The notes under the pieces are model-generated. The model saw only the letters and a program-made list of their open reading frames with translations. It was not told where the DNA came from and did no database searches. Below, in pieces: positions 8,924-17,599 of a stretch of DNA of 45,441 bases. The first letter of the stretch is position 1. The number at the start of each line of letters is the position of its first letter. The DNA lies in the NCBI GenBank assembly GCA_013213825.1, contig JABSQA010000007.1:1-45441 (forward strand), in the 5' to 3' direction. The stretch is from Henriciella sp. GTDB lineage: Bacteria; Pseudomonadota; Alphaproteobacteria; Caulobacterales; Hyphomonadaceae. The translations under genes were made by a program, and so were the position numbers.

Positions 8924-9216
8924 GATCGTCTCCCTCCTCAGGTTAATCCCATTAAGCCACGTCAGAATGAACCTGAACAGAACACAACTCAGGATGAACG
9001 CCCACCAACACATTACAACGAGTTCATTCAGCTAGGGGTGTTTATGAATGAACACAGGACGGGGGGCAGACATAGTGGTCGCAGCCACTCTCATCTGCAG
9101 GCGTCCGACCGCGAAAACTCAAAGCGCTGGTACGTAGGCGCATTCAGTTTTACGCGCAGGTGCCGCCTCGGTGCGGCACACGAGCGGGCGGCGTCTTAAA
9201 GGGGAGCGTCGCCCGT
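8924..9216. other. Intergenic region with a 9-bp inverted repeat and two GC hairpins
   Basis: 293 bp without a supported gene. It holds the promoter side of the lipoprotein gene and the 3' side of tyrA. At 9022-9030/9045-9053 is a perfect dyad, GTTCATTCA ... TGAATGAAC, with a 14-nt spacer (operator-like). At 9160-9166/9173-9179 is GTGCCGC/GCGGCAC. At 9185-9193/9207-9215 is CGGGCGGCG/CGTCGCCCG with one G-T pair. The last two could slow transcription after tyrA, but neither has a clear T-run. Confidence 0.4.
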
Positions 9217-10158
9217 TCAATTCTCTGAATTCGGATCCAATTGACGGCGACCAAAGTCTGCTTCCGCCGTGTCCAGCCCGGCATCAATGATGGCTTCACG
9301 AATGCCGCGCGCGCGCGTGAATTCTCGCATCAGCATCTCACCATCCCCCCAGCGAATCGCGCGCTGCAAGGCCGCGAGATCTTCGCTGAACCGGCCGAGC
9401 GTTTCCAGAACCGCATCCTTGTTGGTCAGAAACACATCTCGCCACATGGTCGGGTCAGAGGCCGCAATCCGGGTAAAGTCGCGGAAGCCGCCGGCGGAAT
9501 ATTTCACCACTTCGCCTTGTTCGACACTTTCCATGTCATACGCCGTGGCAACGATATTATAGGCAATCAAGTGCGGCAGATGCGATGTAATCGCCAACAC
9601 GCGATCATGACGCGCCGCGTCCATCGTCTCGACCCGAGCGCCCAAGCCCTTCCAGAACAGGGTGAGCCGCTCCACCGCTTCGCCATAGGCCGCATCCTGG
9701 TCAGGCAATGGCGTCAGAATATGCCATGCATCCTGGAAGAGAGAGGCAAAACCGGCTTCTGGTCCAGATTTTTCTGTCCCTGCAATGGGATGTCCTGGAA
9801 TGAGATGAACCTGATCCGGACAATGGGCCGCCATGTCTGACGCCGCCTTGGCTTTGACGGATCCGACATCTGTCAAAATTGCACCCGGTTTGAGATTTTG
9901 CCCGATTGCCGCGGTGACCTCACCCAGCGCCCCAACTGGGGTGCATAGGATCACGCAATCGGCGTCCGCAATGGCGGCGTCAGCTGTGTCACAAACGGCG
10001 CCATGAACCACGCGTGCCGCACGATGCCGAACGTCGTCAGAGGCATCCCAAAGCGCCACCTTCGCCGCGCCACCATAGGCATTCGCAGCATGGGCAATTG
10101 AGGAGCCAAGCAGACCGATCCCAATGATCGCAATCTTATCAAAAACGTCTTCACTCAT
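9217..10158 (-). CDS. tyrA: Prephenate/arogenate (cyclohexadienyl) dehydrogenase
   Basis: A 313-residue NAD(P)-dependent enzyme that oxidatively decarboxylates prephenate and/or arogenate on the way to tyrosine. The Rossmann motif IIGIGLLGSSIA is near residue 10, followed by DVGSVK and HPIAGTEKSGPEAG, the conserved prephenate-binding loop, and ITSHLPHLIA in the helical half. It has no chorismate mutase domain and no C-terminal ACT domain, so it is of the TyrC-like alphaproteobacterial type. It shares one base with the upstream hisC stop/start junction, so the two are very likely cotranscribed; this pairing is common because HisC can also act on aromatic precursors. Confidence 0.93.
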   Translation of the reverse strand: MSEDVFDKIAIIGIGLLGSSIAHAANAYGGAAKVALWDASDDVRHRAARVVHGAVCDTADAAIADADCVILCTPVGALGEVTAAIGQNLKPGAILTDVGSVKAKAASDMAAHCPDQVHLIPGHPIAGTEKSGPEAGFASLFQDAWHILTPLPDQDAAYGEAVERLTLFWKGLGARVETMDAARHDRVLAITSHLPHLIAYNIVATAYDMESVEQGEVVKYSAGGFRDFTRIAASDPTMWRDVFLTNKDAVLETLGRFSEDLAALQRAIRWGDGEMLMREFTRARGIREAIIDAGLDTAEADFGRRQLDPNSEN

Positions 10159-11237
10159 CAGCTTTTCGAGAAGGCCTCGATCGCGGCAATCAAATCGTCA
10201 TTCTGCGCGACAGTCCCGATCGAAGCGCGCAGACAGGTCGGCAATCCATAGACATTGACGTCACGAATGACGATGCCCTGGTTTCTTAGGAAAGCATCGG
10301 CTTCACCACTCGTCCGACCTTTCTCCTCTGGAAACTCAATAAGCACGAAATTACCCACGCTTGGATAGGTTTTGAAACCGGCTTTCTCGACCGCGTCTTT
10401 CACGCGCAAAAGCTCACTATCATTATGATCCGCGGACCGAGCTTGGAACGCATCATCATTGATCGCCGCAATCCCAGCGGCTTGCGACACCGCACTGACA
10501 TTAAACGGCCCACGCGTGCGGTGCAGCGCATCAATCACGTTTTCCGGTCCATAGGCCCATCCAAGACGCAAAGCCGCCAGCCCATGGATTTTGGAGAATG
10601 TCCGGGTGACCAAAACATTGGCCATTTCACCAGCCAGCTCCATCCCAGCGCTATAGTCATTCTTGCGGACATATTCGGCATAAGCGCCATCGAGCACCAA
10701 CAAGACCTGTTCCGGCAAGTTCGCGTGCAGGCGTTTCACTTCCGAATAAGGAATATAGCTTCCTGTCGGATTGTTCGGATTGGCGAGGAAAACGATTTTC
10801 GTATTCTCATCGACCCGCTCTAACATCGCATCGACATTTGTGGTCAGGTCGGTTTCCGGCGCACTGCGCGTTTCGGCGCCCGCTTGTTGGGCGATGAGAC
10901 GATAGACCAGGAAGCCATGTTGGCTCTGCACAATATTGTCACCCGGCCGCAAATAGGCGCGGCCCAGCAATTGGAATATCTCGTCTGACCCCGCACCGCA
11001 GACGATCCGGTCCGGCTCGATGCCATATTTGGCGCCGATCGCTTCGCGCAGGGCGCTGGCCGAGCCGTCTGGATAGAGTTCCATATGCGTGGCGGCCTCA
11101 ACCACAGCCGCCTGTGCCAGCGGACTACAGCCGAGCGGATTCTCATTGGACGAGAGTTTATGCGCGCCCACGAGCTTTTGCCCGCCTTTATAAGGGGTGA
11201 TTTCGAGAATATTCGGCAGCGCTTTGGGGCCGGTCAT
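10158..11237 (-). CDS. hisC: Histidinol-phosphate / aromatic aminotransferase
   Basis: A 359-residue class I/II PLP aminotransferase. The N-terminal KLSSNENPLG, the cofactor region CGAGSDEIFQLL, NPNNPTG, and the PLP lysine in RTFSKIHGLAALRLGWAYG are the HisC signatures, followed by RGPFNVS and a late RASIGT. It transaminates imidazole-acetol phosphate in histidine synthesis. The direct overlap with tyrA suggests it also serves phenylalanine/tyrosine synthesis, as known for some alphaproteobacterial HisC proteins. The other his genes of the window are 21 kb away. ATG start; the next gene upstream lies 50 bp away. Confidence 0.93.
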   Translation of the reverse strand: MTGPKALPNILEITPYKGGQKLVGAHKLSSNENPLGCSPLAQAAVVEAATHMELYPDGSASALREAIGAKYGIEPDRIVCGAGSDEIFQLLGRAYLRPGDNIVQSQHGFLVYRLIAQQAGAETRSAPETDLTTNVDAMLERVDENTKIVFLANPNNPTGSYIPYSEVKRLHANLPEQVLLVLDGAYAEYVRKNDYSAGMELAGEMANVLVTRTFSKIHGLAALRLGWAYGPENVIDALHRTRGPFNVSAVSQAAGIAAINDDAFQARSADHNDSELLRVKDAVEKAGFKTYPSVGNFVLIEFPEEKGRTSGEADAFLRNQGIVIRDVNVYGLPTCLRASIGTVAQNDDLIAAIEAFSKS

Positions 11238-11287
11238 CAGGGACTCCTATCTTAAGCCTGGTGACCTGCCGGGAACAGCCACGAAAA

Positions 11288-12253
11288 TCAAGCCTTAGAC
11301 ATGGATTGAAATTTTTGAGCCAAGGCGACCGCGCTTTCAAACGCGGCTTCAACCTTGCTCCCCAGACACCAATCGCCGCAAGCGGCTAGTCGCAAATCTG
11401 CGTCGAGCAAAAAGGGCTGACCCGCCGGAACCGGCGTGGACGCATATCGCCAGCGATGCAGCACCTGATGCGTCGCGACCGAAAGATCTGTTCCTGCGAG
11501 CGCGCTTCCAGCGGCGCGTAGAACGGCTTTCACATCTTCTGGATCATCTTCCAAATGCGCTTCCGCCCACGCATTGGACGACTGGATGAGAACACTGCAT
11601 GCGGTGGTTCGTCCAGGCTTCTCTGAATCGACCGCCATCCAACCAACCGGTCCCCCGGCGGACTTTATCGCCTGCCAGTCAAACGCCTGGGGTGAGTCGA
11701 ACCCCAACATCAGGGCGAAACAGCCCTGCATCCTCACTTTGCTCAAGGCCTCGTGATGGCAAAAATTCGAAGGCATCAGCGCCGCGGTCTGAACCGAAGG
11801 TGCCGAGGAAACAACCCAATCGAAGGGACCAATTCGTTCACCCGTATCGGTCTCAAGTTCCCAGAGGTCCCGTGCTTGAATCAGCGCCTGGATTTGGGTT
11901 TGGGTGCGGAGATCAAGATCGCGCGCCAAGTGCTTGCAGATCGCATTCATGCCGGGTTGCGCCACCCATTTTTGGTTTGAGGAGACTTTGGCGCCTTCCG
12001 AAAGCGTGATGTCATTTGGCCAAGGCGCGATACGCTCATCCGCATTCAGCGTGTCGAGAAAGGCCTGAAACTCTGGCGATTGCGCGGTGAAATATTGCGC
12101 GCCATGATCGAAGCCAAAGGGTGAAGCTCGGCGCGTCGACATTCGTCCGCCTGGACCCCGGGCTTTTTCGAATACTGTGACGGTATGTGAACCAGAGAGT
12201 TTTTCAGCCAGCGTTAGACCTGCAAGGCCCGCTCCGATAATTGCAATTCTCAT
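11288..12253 (-). CDS. FAD-dependent renalase-like amine oxidase
   Basis: A 321-residue flavoprotein with an N-terminal dinucleotide motif IIGAGLAGLTLAEKL, then FEKARGPGGRMSTRR and DHGAQYFTA, the pattern of bacterial renalase-like NAD(P)/FAD oxidases. The C-terminal CGDWCLGSKVEAAFESAVALA is the second FAD-binding segment. No signal peptide is seen, so it should be cytosolic. Some family members reoxidise misreduced NAD(P)H isomers; whether this one does is not known. It lies between glnB and hisC in a same-strand run with short gaps. Confidence 0.85.
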   Translation of the reverse strand: MRIAIIGAGLAGLTLAEKLSGSHTVTVFEKARGPGGRMSTRRASPFGFDHGAQYFTAQSPEFQAFLDTLNADERIAPWPNDITLSEGAKVSSNQKWVAQPGMNAICKHLARDLDLRTQTQIQALIQARDLWELETDTGERIGPFDWVVSSAPSVQTAALMPSNFCHHEALSKVRMQGCFALMLGFDSPQAFDWQAIKSAGGPVGWMAVDSEKPGRTTACSVLIQSSNAWAEAHLEDDPEDVKAVLRAAGSALAGTDLSVATHQVLHRWRYASTPVPAGQPFLLDADLRLAACGDWCLGSKVEAAFESAVALAQKFQSMSKA

Positions 12254-12291
12254 GAGCCCTCACGCATCAGTCTTGCGCGAGACATAAGCCA

Positions 12292-12315
12292 ACCCGCCTA
12301 GATGCCCAGGCGGGT
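12292..12315 (-). terminator. Possible attenuator/terminator hairpin after glnB
   Basis: A perfect 8-bp stem, ACCCGCCT / AGGCGGGT, with an 8-nt loop in the 83-bp gap between glnB and the amine oxidase gene. On the minus strand it is followed by TGGCTT rather than a long T-run, so termination would be weak. It may lower readthrough from glnB into the metabolic genes. Confidence 0.35.
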
Positions 12316-12336
12316 GACGACATTTTTTTGTTTGAT

Positions 12337-12681
12337 CTAGGTGCCGATCGCTTGTTCGTTGCGTTCGCCAGTCCGGATCCGAACGATAGTCTCCAGATCA
12401 ACGACGAACACCTTACCATCGCCAATGGTTCCGGTATTGGCCGCGCTGGTGATCGCTTCGACCACACGATCCGCTTCTGATGCACCGCATGCGACTTCAA
12501 CTTTCACCTTGGGCAAAAGTCGGACTTCATACTCTGCACCGCGATAGACCTCAGTCTTGCCTTGCTGACGCCCATAGCCGCGGACTTCAGACACGGTGAG
12601 ACCTGAAACATCGGCTTCGCCGAGAGCATCAATGACCGCGTCGAGACGACTTGGTTTGAAGATCGCTGTAACTAATTTCAT
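12337..12681 (-). CDS. glnB/glnK: P-II nitrogen regulatory protein
   Basis: A 114-residue P-II trimer subunit that senses 2-oxoglutarate and ATP/ADP and is uridylylated under nitrogen limitation. The T-loop EVYRGAEYEV keeps the Tyr51 equivalent. The B-loop TGTIGDGKVFV and the C-loop RIRTGERNEQAI are intact. The ATG overlaps the TGA of the methyltransferase gene (ATGA), so it is likely translationally coupled. It is not next to glnA or amtB here, which is the usual context. Without phylogeny it cannot be split into GlnB versus GlnK. Confidence 0.93.
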   Translation of the reverse strand: MKLVTAIFKPSRLDAVIDALGEADVSGLTVSEVRGYGRQQGKTEVYRGAEYEVRLLPKVKVEVACGASEADRVVEAITSAANTGTIGDGKVFVVDLETIVRIRTGERNEQAIGT

Positions 12682-13517
12682 TTTGGCCCGCCTCCAATTG
12701 CAGTCTTAACTCTACCCGTATCGGCTTGGATTGTAACGTCAATTGTGGTTTTTTTGCGCGGATCAGCCGGGTCTTGTCCTGCTAGTTTTCTAGGCATAAC
12801 CGGTTTCGGTCTGCTCGCCTTTACAGCTTTTGTCACGGGCGCCGCGGCGCTGCCCCCAGGTTTCGAGTAAAGCCGTTTGACCGCCTCAACCAACACCACG
12901 CCGCCCAGGCCAGGCAGGGCGAACTCACCCGCACGTTCCCAAGAATTGGCGGCACCTGGGATGATTCGCCAATTTAGCGGCGGCATGTGCACGGCGGTTG
13001 TTGACGCTGTGACCTGAAACAGACTGTCATTCAGAAATCGCACCATTTGAGAGCGCGTCCAAGGACGGCCATGTCCAAACGGTTTCGATTCGACGACAGA
13101 CCACATGCTACGACGATTGGTCACCGCGACAACAATTCGACCTTCCGGCGCGAGGATGCGCCATGCCTCGCGCAGCAATTGGCGCGGACTGTCCGCTTCT
13201 TCCAATGCGTGGAGCAGAAAGACCCTGTCGAAAAGCCCCTCCGGAAACGGTAATTTTTGTTCAGGCGAAAGACATAGAGACTGACCCTTGTCGCTCACCA
13301 GCCGTGCTTCACCCAACTCTTCTGGGACCACGCCAATGCATGCTGCGGCCTCATCTTGCCAGAGCGGTAGAAGGGGGTTCGGATAGCCAATGCCCAAAAC
13401 GCGTTGTCCGGCGCATGACCCCCATAAAGCTGTCATCCGTTCTGACATCAACCGCGCTGCAGATTGGCCCAGTCGCGTGGCATAAAAGGCTTCAAGGGTT
13501 GCCGCAGGCTGACGCAT
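12678..13517 (-). CDS. Class I SAM-dependent methyltransferase (type 11)
   Basis: A 279-residue protein. The N-terminal half has GQRVLGIGYPNP as a degenerate SAM motif I, a LPFPEGLFDRVFLLHALEEADSP core typical of Methyltransf_11, and LREAWRILAPEGRIVVAV as post-motif strands. The C-terminal ~50 residues are basic and low complexity (KPGGSAAAPVTKAVKASRPKPV), suggesting a flexible, possibly nucleic-acid-contacting tail. In many alphaproteobacteria this gene sits divergent from gloB, as it does here with a 44-bp gap. The substrate is unknown. The 3' end overlaps the P-II gene. Confidence 0.85.
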   Translation of the reverse strand: MRQPAATLEAFYATRLGQSAARLMSERMTALWGSCAGQRVLGIGYPNPLLPLWQDEAAACIGVVPEELGEARLVSDKGQSLCLSPEQKLPFPEGLFDRVFLLHALEEADSPRQLLREAWRILAPEGRIVVAVTNRRSMWSVVESKPFGHGRPWTRSQMVRFLNDSLFQVTASTTAVHMPPLNWRIIPGAANSWERAGEFALPGLGGVVLVEAVKRLYSKPGGSAAAPVTKAVKASRPKPVMPRKLAGQDPADPRKKTTIDVTIQADTGRVKTAIGGGPK

Positions 13518-13561
13518 ATGGCTCTATTCGCTCCAACTTATTCACCCAAAGAGATGGGATC

Positions 13562-14323
13562 ATGCTGACCATACATCAATTCCCCTGCTTGAATGATAAT
13601 TATGGCTATTTAGCCCACGACCCTGCAACGGGCGAAACCGCCGCGATCGATACACCAGATGCAGACGTGTACCTCGCCGAAGCCGCCAAACAGGGTTGGA
13701 CGATTACTGCAATCTGGAACACCCATTGGCATCCGGACCATGCTGGCGGCAATCTCAAGATTAAGGAGGAGACGGGCTGCGAAATCATCGGACCGAAAGG
13801 CGAAGCCGAGAAAATCCCGGGCATAGATCGCCGGGTCGGCGGTGGCGACACGGTCACTTTGGGCGCTATGGAAGCGGAGATTATCGATGTTCCTGGCCAT
13901 ACGCTCGGCCATATCGCGTTTCACATGCCCGAAGCAAAAACCGCCTTTGTGGGTGACGCGGTGTTTGCCCTGGGCTGCGGCCGCGTCTTCGAAGGTGACA
14001 TGCCAATGATGTGGGACTCTATGAAAGCCATTAAGTCATTGCCGCCCGAACCCACCCTATATTGCGCACATGAATACACCCAATCGAACGCGCGCTTTGC
14101 CGAAACGATCGAGACGGATAATGCCGCGTTAATGGCCTATATCGCTGAAATTGATGCGAAAAGAGCCAATGGTGAACGCACCGTTCCAATGCAGCTCGCG
14201 CGGGAATTAGAGACCAATCCCTTTTTGCGCGCAGATATCCCAGACCTTCAAGCTGCGATGGGCCATCCCGGCGATGCGGCAGCGACATTTGGAGAGATTC
14301 GCGGCCGTAAGGACCGCTTTTAA
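13562..14323 (+). CDS. gloB: Hydroxyacylglutathione hydrolase (glyoxalase II)
   Basis: Hydrolyses S-lactoylglutathione to D-lactate and glutathione, the second step of methylglyoxal detoxification. The protein (253 residues) starts MLTIHQFPCLNDNYGYL at the ATG at 13562 with GAGATGGG upstream; the longer ORF from 13163 runs antisense under the methyltransferase and was rejected. Metallo-beta-lactamase motifs are present: THWHPDH (metal site), VPGHTLGH, FVGDAVF and the C-terminal HEYTQSNARFA that marks glyoxalase II. Length and motif spacing are normal. The stop overlaps the next gene as TAATG. Confidence 0.95.
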   Translation: MLTIHQFPCLNDNYGYLAHDPATGETAAIDTPDADVYLAEAAKQGWTITAIWNTHWHPDHAGGNLKIKEETGCEIIGPKGEAEKIPGIDRRVGGGDTVTLGAMEAEIIDVPGHTLGHIAFHMPEAKTAFVGDAVFALGCGRVFEGDMPMMWDSMKAIKSLPPEPTLYCAHEYTQSNARFAETIETDNAALMAYIAEIDAKRANGERTVPMQLARELETNPFLRADIPDLQAAMGHPGDAAATFGEIRGRKDRF

Positions 14324-14763
14324 TGCTCGCGCGGTCGGGTGATTTAGGCGCCAAAGAGATTATTCGCCTGCTTGCCATGGAGCCGCACCCTGAAGGTGGT
14401 CATTATGTCGAAACCTATCGCGCCGAAGGCGATGGCCGCGCCCGCTCGACCGCGATTTATTATTTGCTGCAAGCCGATGAAGTGTCTGCTTGGCACCGCG
14501 TCGATGCTGACGAACATTGGCTTTGGCACGCGGGCGGACCGCTTTCGCTAACATTATCGCCGCCGGATGGGAAAGGCGCGACTGCCCATACGCTCGGACC
14601 AGACTTGCGCGCAGGTCATCATCCACAAGTGACCGTGCCCGCCGCACATTGGCAGACGGCGGAGAGTTTAGGCGCTTGGACGCTGGTCTCATGCGTGGTG
14701 GCGCCCGGGTTTGAGTTTACCGGATTCGAACTTGCACCGACGGACTGGCGACCAGAGATATAA
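14323..14763 (+). CDS. DUF985 cupin-fold protein
   Basis: A 146-residue protein. The motif order EPHPEGGHYVETYR, STAIYYLL, SAWHRVDADEHWLWHAGGPL and VPAAHWQTAE fits the DUF985/cupin_5 family, a small cupin with a binding pocket of His and Glu residues. The start overlaps the gloB stop (TAATG), so it is probably translationally coupled to it. The function of the family is not established. The coupling to gloB hints at a role in sugar or carbonyl metabolism, but that is only contextual. Confidence 0.85.
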   Translation: MLARSGDLGAKEIIRLLAMEPHPEGGHYVETYRAEGDGRARSTAIYYLLQADEVSAWHRVDADEHWLWHAGGPLSLTLSPPDGKGATAHTLGPDLRAGHHPQVTVPAAHWQTAESLGAWTLVSCVVAPGFEFTGFELAPTDWRPEI

Positions 14764-14781
14764 GATAATGGGAGGGCTGAA

Positions 14782-15909
14782 ATGGTAGCAATTTCACGAC
14801 ATTACGAAGAACGTTTCGCGGGAGTCAAAACCGCGTTCGAGAATAATTTCGAAGCCCAGGATGAGATTGGCGCGAGTGTCGCCATCTCGCTTGAAGGCGA
14901 GATAGTCGTCGACCTTTGGGGCGGCCATTTAAGTCGAGACAAGACTACGCTTTGGACGGAAAACACGATCACCAATGTCTGGTCGAGCACCAAAACCATG
15001 GCGGCGATGTGCCTCTTGGTCCTGGCTGACAAAGGCGAATTGGACCTGCACGCCCCGGTCAGTCGCTATTGGCCAGAATTTGCGGCCGCCGGAAAAGACA
15101 AAGTCGAAGTGCGCCATTTCATGTCCCATATGGCCGGATTGTCAGGCATGGACACGCCGGTTGAGGGCGACGCCATGTATGATTGGGACTGGATGGTGCG
15201 CGAGCTTGCCGCTCAAGCCCCGTGGTGGGAGCCAGGTACCGTATCGGGCTATCACGCGCTGACCCAAGGCCATTTGCTCGGCGAAGTCGTCCGTCGGATC
15301 ACCGGCCAAACACTGGGCGCTTTCTACAAGCAAGAAATCGCTGATCCGCTCGGCGCTGATTTCCACATTGGGACGCCAGACTCAGAATTCTCGCGCATCT
15401 CACCCTTGGAAACACCGAAATCCAGCCCTGCCATTGCGGACGCTGACTCGATTGCGGCGCGAACCTTTAAAAACCCAGCCGTCGACGCCGCTCAGGCCAT
15501 GGATGATGGCTGGCGCAAGGCCGAGATCCCGGCTGCGAATGGCCATGGCAACGCCCGCAGCATTGTTCGAGCGCAGACGCCCATGGCGAATGGCGGCGAA
15601 GCGTTCGGGAAACAAATCCTGTCCGAAGCCGGCACCCGTCGCGTGTTCGAACAGCAAGCCAGCGGAATCGATCTCGTGCTCGGCATACCGCTCGTGCTCG
15701 GCATGGGCTATGGTATCAACAATCCTGATATGCCGCTGGGGCCAAATAAGAATATCGCATTCTGGGGCGGATATGGTGGCTCGATCGTGCTGATCGACCA
15801 GGATGCGAGGCTTTGCATGTCTTATGTGATGAATCGAATGGAACCTGGACTGACCGGGGATTTACGCGGATTCTCTCTGATCATGGCGGCCTATCAGGCC
15901 CTGGCGTAG
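14782..15909 (+). CDS. Serine hydrolase of the beta-lactamase/EstB family
   Basis: A 375-residue protein with the class C beta-lactamase/DD-peptidase fold. The SxxK box is SSTK (about residue 73), the second box is YHA in VSGYHALTQGHLLGE, and the C-terminal box is replaced by WGGYGGSIV, as in carboxylesterases of the EstB type. There is no signal peptide, which argues for an intracellular esterase or lactonase rather than a resistance enzyme. The ATG at 14782 has GGGAGG upstream. It lies 18 bp after the DUF985 gene and is followed after 65 bp by an M20 peptidase. Confidence 0.88.
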   Translation: MVAISRHYEERFAGVKTAFENNFEAQDEIGASVAISLEGEIVVDLWGGHLSRDKTTLWTENTITNVWSSTKTMAAMCLLVLADKGELDLHAPVSRYWPEFAAAGKDKVEVRHFMSHMAGLSGMDTPVEGDAMYDWDWMVRELAAQAPWWEPGTVSGYHALTQGHLLGEVVRRITGQTLGAFYKQEIADPLGADFHIGTPDSEFSRISPLETPKSSPAIADADSIAARTFKNPAVDAAQAMDDGWRKAEIPAANGHGNARSIVRAQTPMANGGEAFGKQILSEAGTRRVFEQQASGIDLVLGIPLVLGMGYGINNPDMPLGPNKNIAFWGGYGGSIVLIDQDARLCMSYVMNRMEPGLTGDLRGFSLIMAAYQALA

Positions 15910-15974
15910 CGGTAGATCTTGCTATTTTAGTGTGGCCCGTCAGACTCTCAAAAAAGACTTGGGAGGCTGCCGCG

Positions 15975-17471
15975 ATGATCAAGCGGATATTACTCGGTGC
16001 TGGCGGGGTTCTTATCCTGCTCATCGGCATTATTCTGGTTCGGACCTTCAATTATGGCGGTACACCGCAAGATGTGCGTGAAATCGTCTTGCCGGACGTC
16101 CCCGACTTTGACGCCAATATTGCCGCCCAACATCTGAGCGAGGCCATTCAATTCCAAACCATCACCGTCGCCCCAGGCGACCCTCGGGTTGGCCAGGAGG
16201 GGCCGTGGTTGGACATGCAAGCCTGGATGGAAGAGACCTATCCCGCTTTTCATGCAGCAGCGCAGAAAGAAACCGTGCCGGGCGGGTATACATTGCTCTA
16301 TACCTGGCAAGGTAGCGATGCCGCACTCGATCCACTCTTACTGATGGCACACCAAGACGTGGTGCCAGTAAATATTGGTACGCAGGGCGATTGGGACGCT
16401 CATCCGTTCTCAGGCGCGATTCAAGATGGCTATGTCTATGGCCGCGGGGCGATTGACGATAAGGGGTCGATGGTCGGCTTGTTCGAAGCGCTAAACGCCC
16501 TGGCCGAAGACGGGTTCCAACCGCGGCGAACTATTCATCTGATGCTTGGACATGATGAAGAAGTTTCAGGTTCCGGCGCGAGTTCTGGGGTCGAACTCCT
16601 GAAGTCTCGCCGGGTCTCACCGATCATGGCACTGGATGAAGGCTTTATGGCGGTGGAGAATAATCCTCTGACTGGCGGCACGGTGGCCTTTATCGGAGTC
16701 GCAGAAAAAGGCTATGTCACCTATACGCTGACGGTCACGGCGGAGGGTGGACACTCGTCAACGCCGCCACGCGACAGCGCCACTGTTCGCTTAGCCCGTG
16801 CGCTTGTTGCATTAGATGAAAACCAAATGCCTGCGGATATGGGAAATCCGCTCGTGTCTGGCCTATTCAAAGCCACCGGCCGTGACATGCCTTTCGTTCA
16901 GCGTATGGCCTTTGCCAATCAATGGTTGTTTGGCGGCTATTTGAAAAGCGTTCTGGGCGCTGAACCAGCGGCCAATGCGATGATCCGCACCACGACGGCA
17001 CCGACCATGCTCACGGGTTCAGCCAAGGAAAACGTACTGGCGCAGCGCGCGACGGCAATCATCAATTTCCGCATCCACCCGAAAGACACAGAAGACAGCA
17101 TCCTTGAACATATCAAAGACGTGACCAAAGGCATTGAAGGCCTCGAGGTGACGCTCGGCCGAAGCGGTATTCGAGGGACCGGCGCCTCGCCCGTAAGCCC
17201 AATGGACAATCTTGCCTTTGGCGTCCTGTACGCCGTGGCCGCGGATTCGAGCCAGGCGCCGGTGGCCCCAGGGCTTGTGCTTGGCGCCACTGACGGGCGC
17301 TACGCAACCGCGATCACGGATAGCGTCTACCGCTTTATGCCTGCGGTTATGTCACCTGAGGATCTGACCGGATTTCACGGCACGAATGAGCGGCTAACCG
17401 TGGAGAATATGGGCCGCCTGTCAAAAGGCTATGCTCAGATTATCCTGGCCATGGATGCCAATGACGAATGA
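15975..17471 (+). CDS. Membrane-anchored M20 family peptidase (carboxypeptidase S / PM20D1-like)
   Basis: A 498-residue protein starting MIKRILLGAGGVLILLIGIIL at the ATG at 15975, after an AGGCTGCCGCG leader. The track's 15813 start overlaps the esterase gene out of frame and was rejected. One N-terminal membrane helix is followed by the M20 zinc motifs LMAHQDVVP, GRGAIDDKGSMVGL (bridging Asp) and GHDEEVSG (catalytic Glu), a dimerisation domain with GGHSSTPP, and a C-terminal FHGTNER His. This is the layout of Gly-X carboxypeptidase and N-acyl-amino-acid hydrolases. The active site probably faces the periplasm. Confidence 0.88.
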   Translation: MIKRILLGAGGVLILLIGIILVRTFNYGGTPQDVREIVLPDVPDFDANIAAQHLSEAIQFQTITVAPGDPRVGQEGPWLDMQAWMEETYPAFHAAAQKETVPGGYTLLYTWQGSDAALDPLLLMAHQDVVPVNIGTQGDWDAHPFSGAIQDGYVYGRGAIDDKGSMVGLFEALNALAEDGFQPRRTIHLMLGHDEEVSGSGASSGVELLKSRRVSPIMALDEGFMAVENNPLTGGTVAFIGVAEKGYVTYTLTVTAEGGHSSTPPRDSATVRLARALVALDENQMPADMGNPLVSGLFKATGRDMPFVQRMAFANQWLFGGYLKSVLGAEPAANAMIRTTTAPTMLTGSAKENVLAQRATAIINFRIHPKDTEDSILEHIKDVTKGIEGLEVTLGRSGIRGTGASPVSPMDNLAFGVLYAVAADSSQAPVAPGLVLGATDGRYATAITDSVYRFMPAVMSPEDLTGFHGTNERLTVENMGRLSKGYAQIILAMDANDE

Positions 17472-17493
17472 GAGCCTAGGCTATAACCCCGCA

Positions 17494-17515
17494 GATACCT
17501 GCATCGGCAGGTATC
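17494..17515. repeat. Palindromic hairpin A (GATACCTGC-4-GCAGGTATC)
   Basis: A perfect 9-bp stem with an ATCG loop, 23 bp after the M20 peptidase stop. It has the same design as the hairpin at 17562. It may end transcription of one or both converging genes or be a REP-like dispersed element; no T-run follows. Confidence 0.5.
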
Positions 17516-17561
17516 CAAGGACTTAACGCGCAATCCTGTCAAAACGTGCTTTCCGTCCATG

Positions 17562-17583
17562 GGTTCCTGCCTTCGCAGGAACC
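17562..17583. repeat. Palindromic hairpin B (GGTTCCTGC-4-GCAGGAACC)
   Basis: A perfect 9-bp stem with a CTTC loop, 16 bp from the leuB stop. It shares the CCTGC-4-GCAGG core with hairpin A. It lies between two converging genes, a usual place for dispersed palindromes. Confidence 0.5.
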
Positions 17584-17599
17584 GTCGGATGATTGAGAA

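Noticed and set aside
13163-13561. Upstream extension of gloB in the ORF track
   Set aside because: It runs antisense under the methyltransferase gene; GloB homology starts at MLTIHQFPC (13562).
15813-15974. Extended N-terminus of the M20 peptidase
   Set aside because: It overlaps the esterase in another frame and places residues before a good membrane anchor that starts at 15975.
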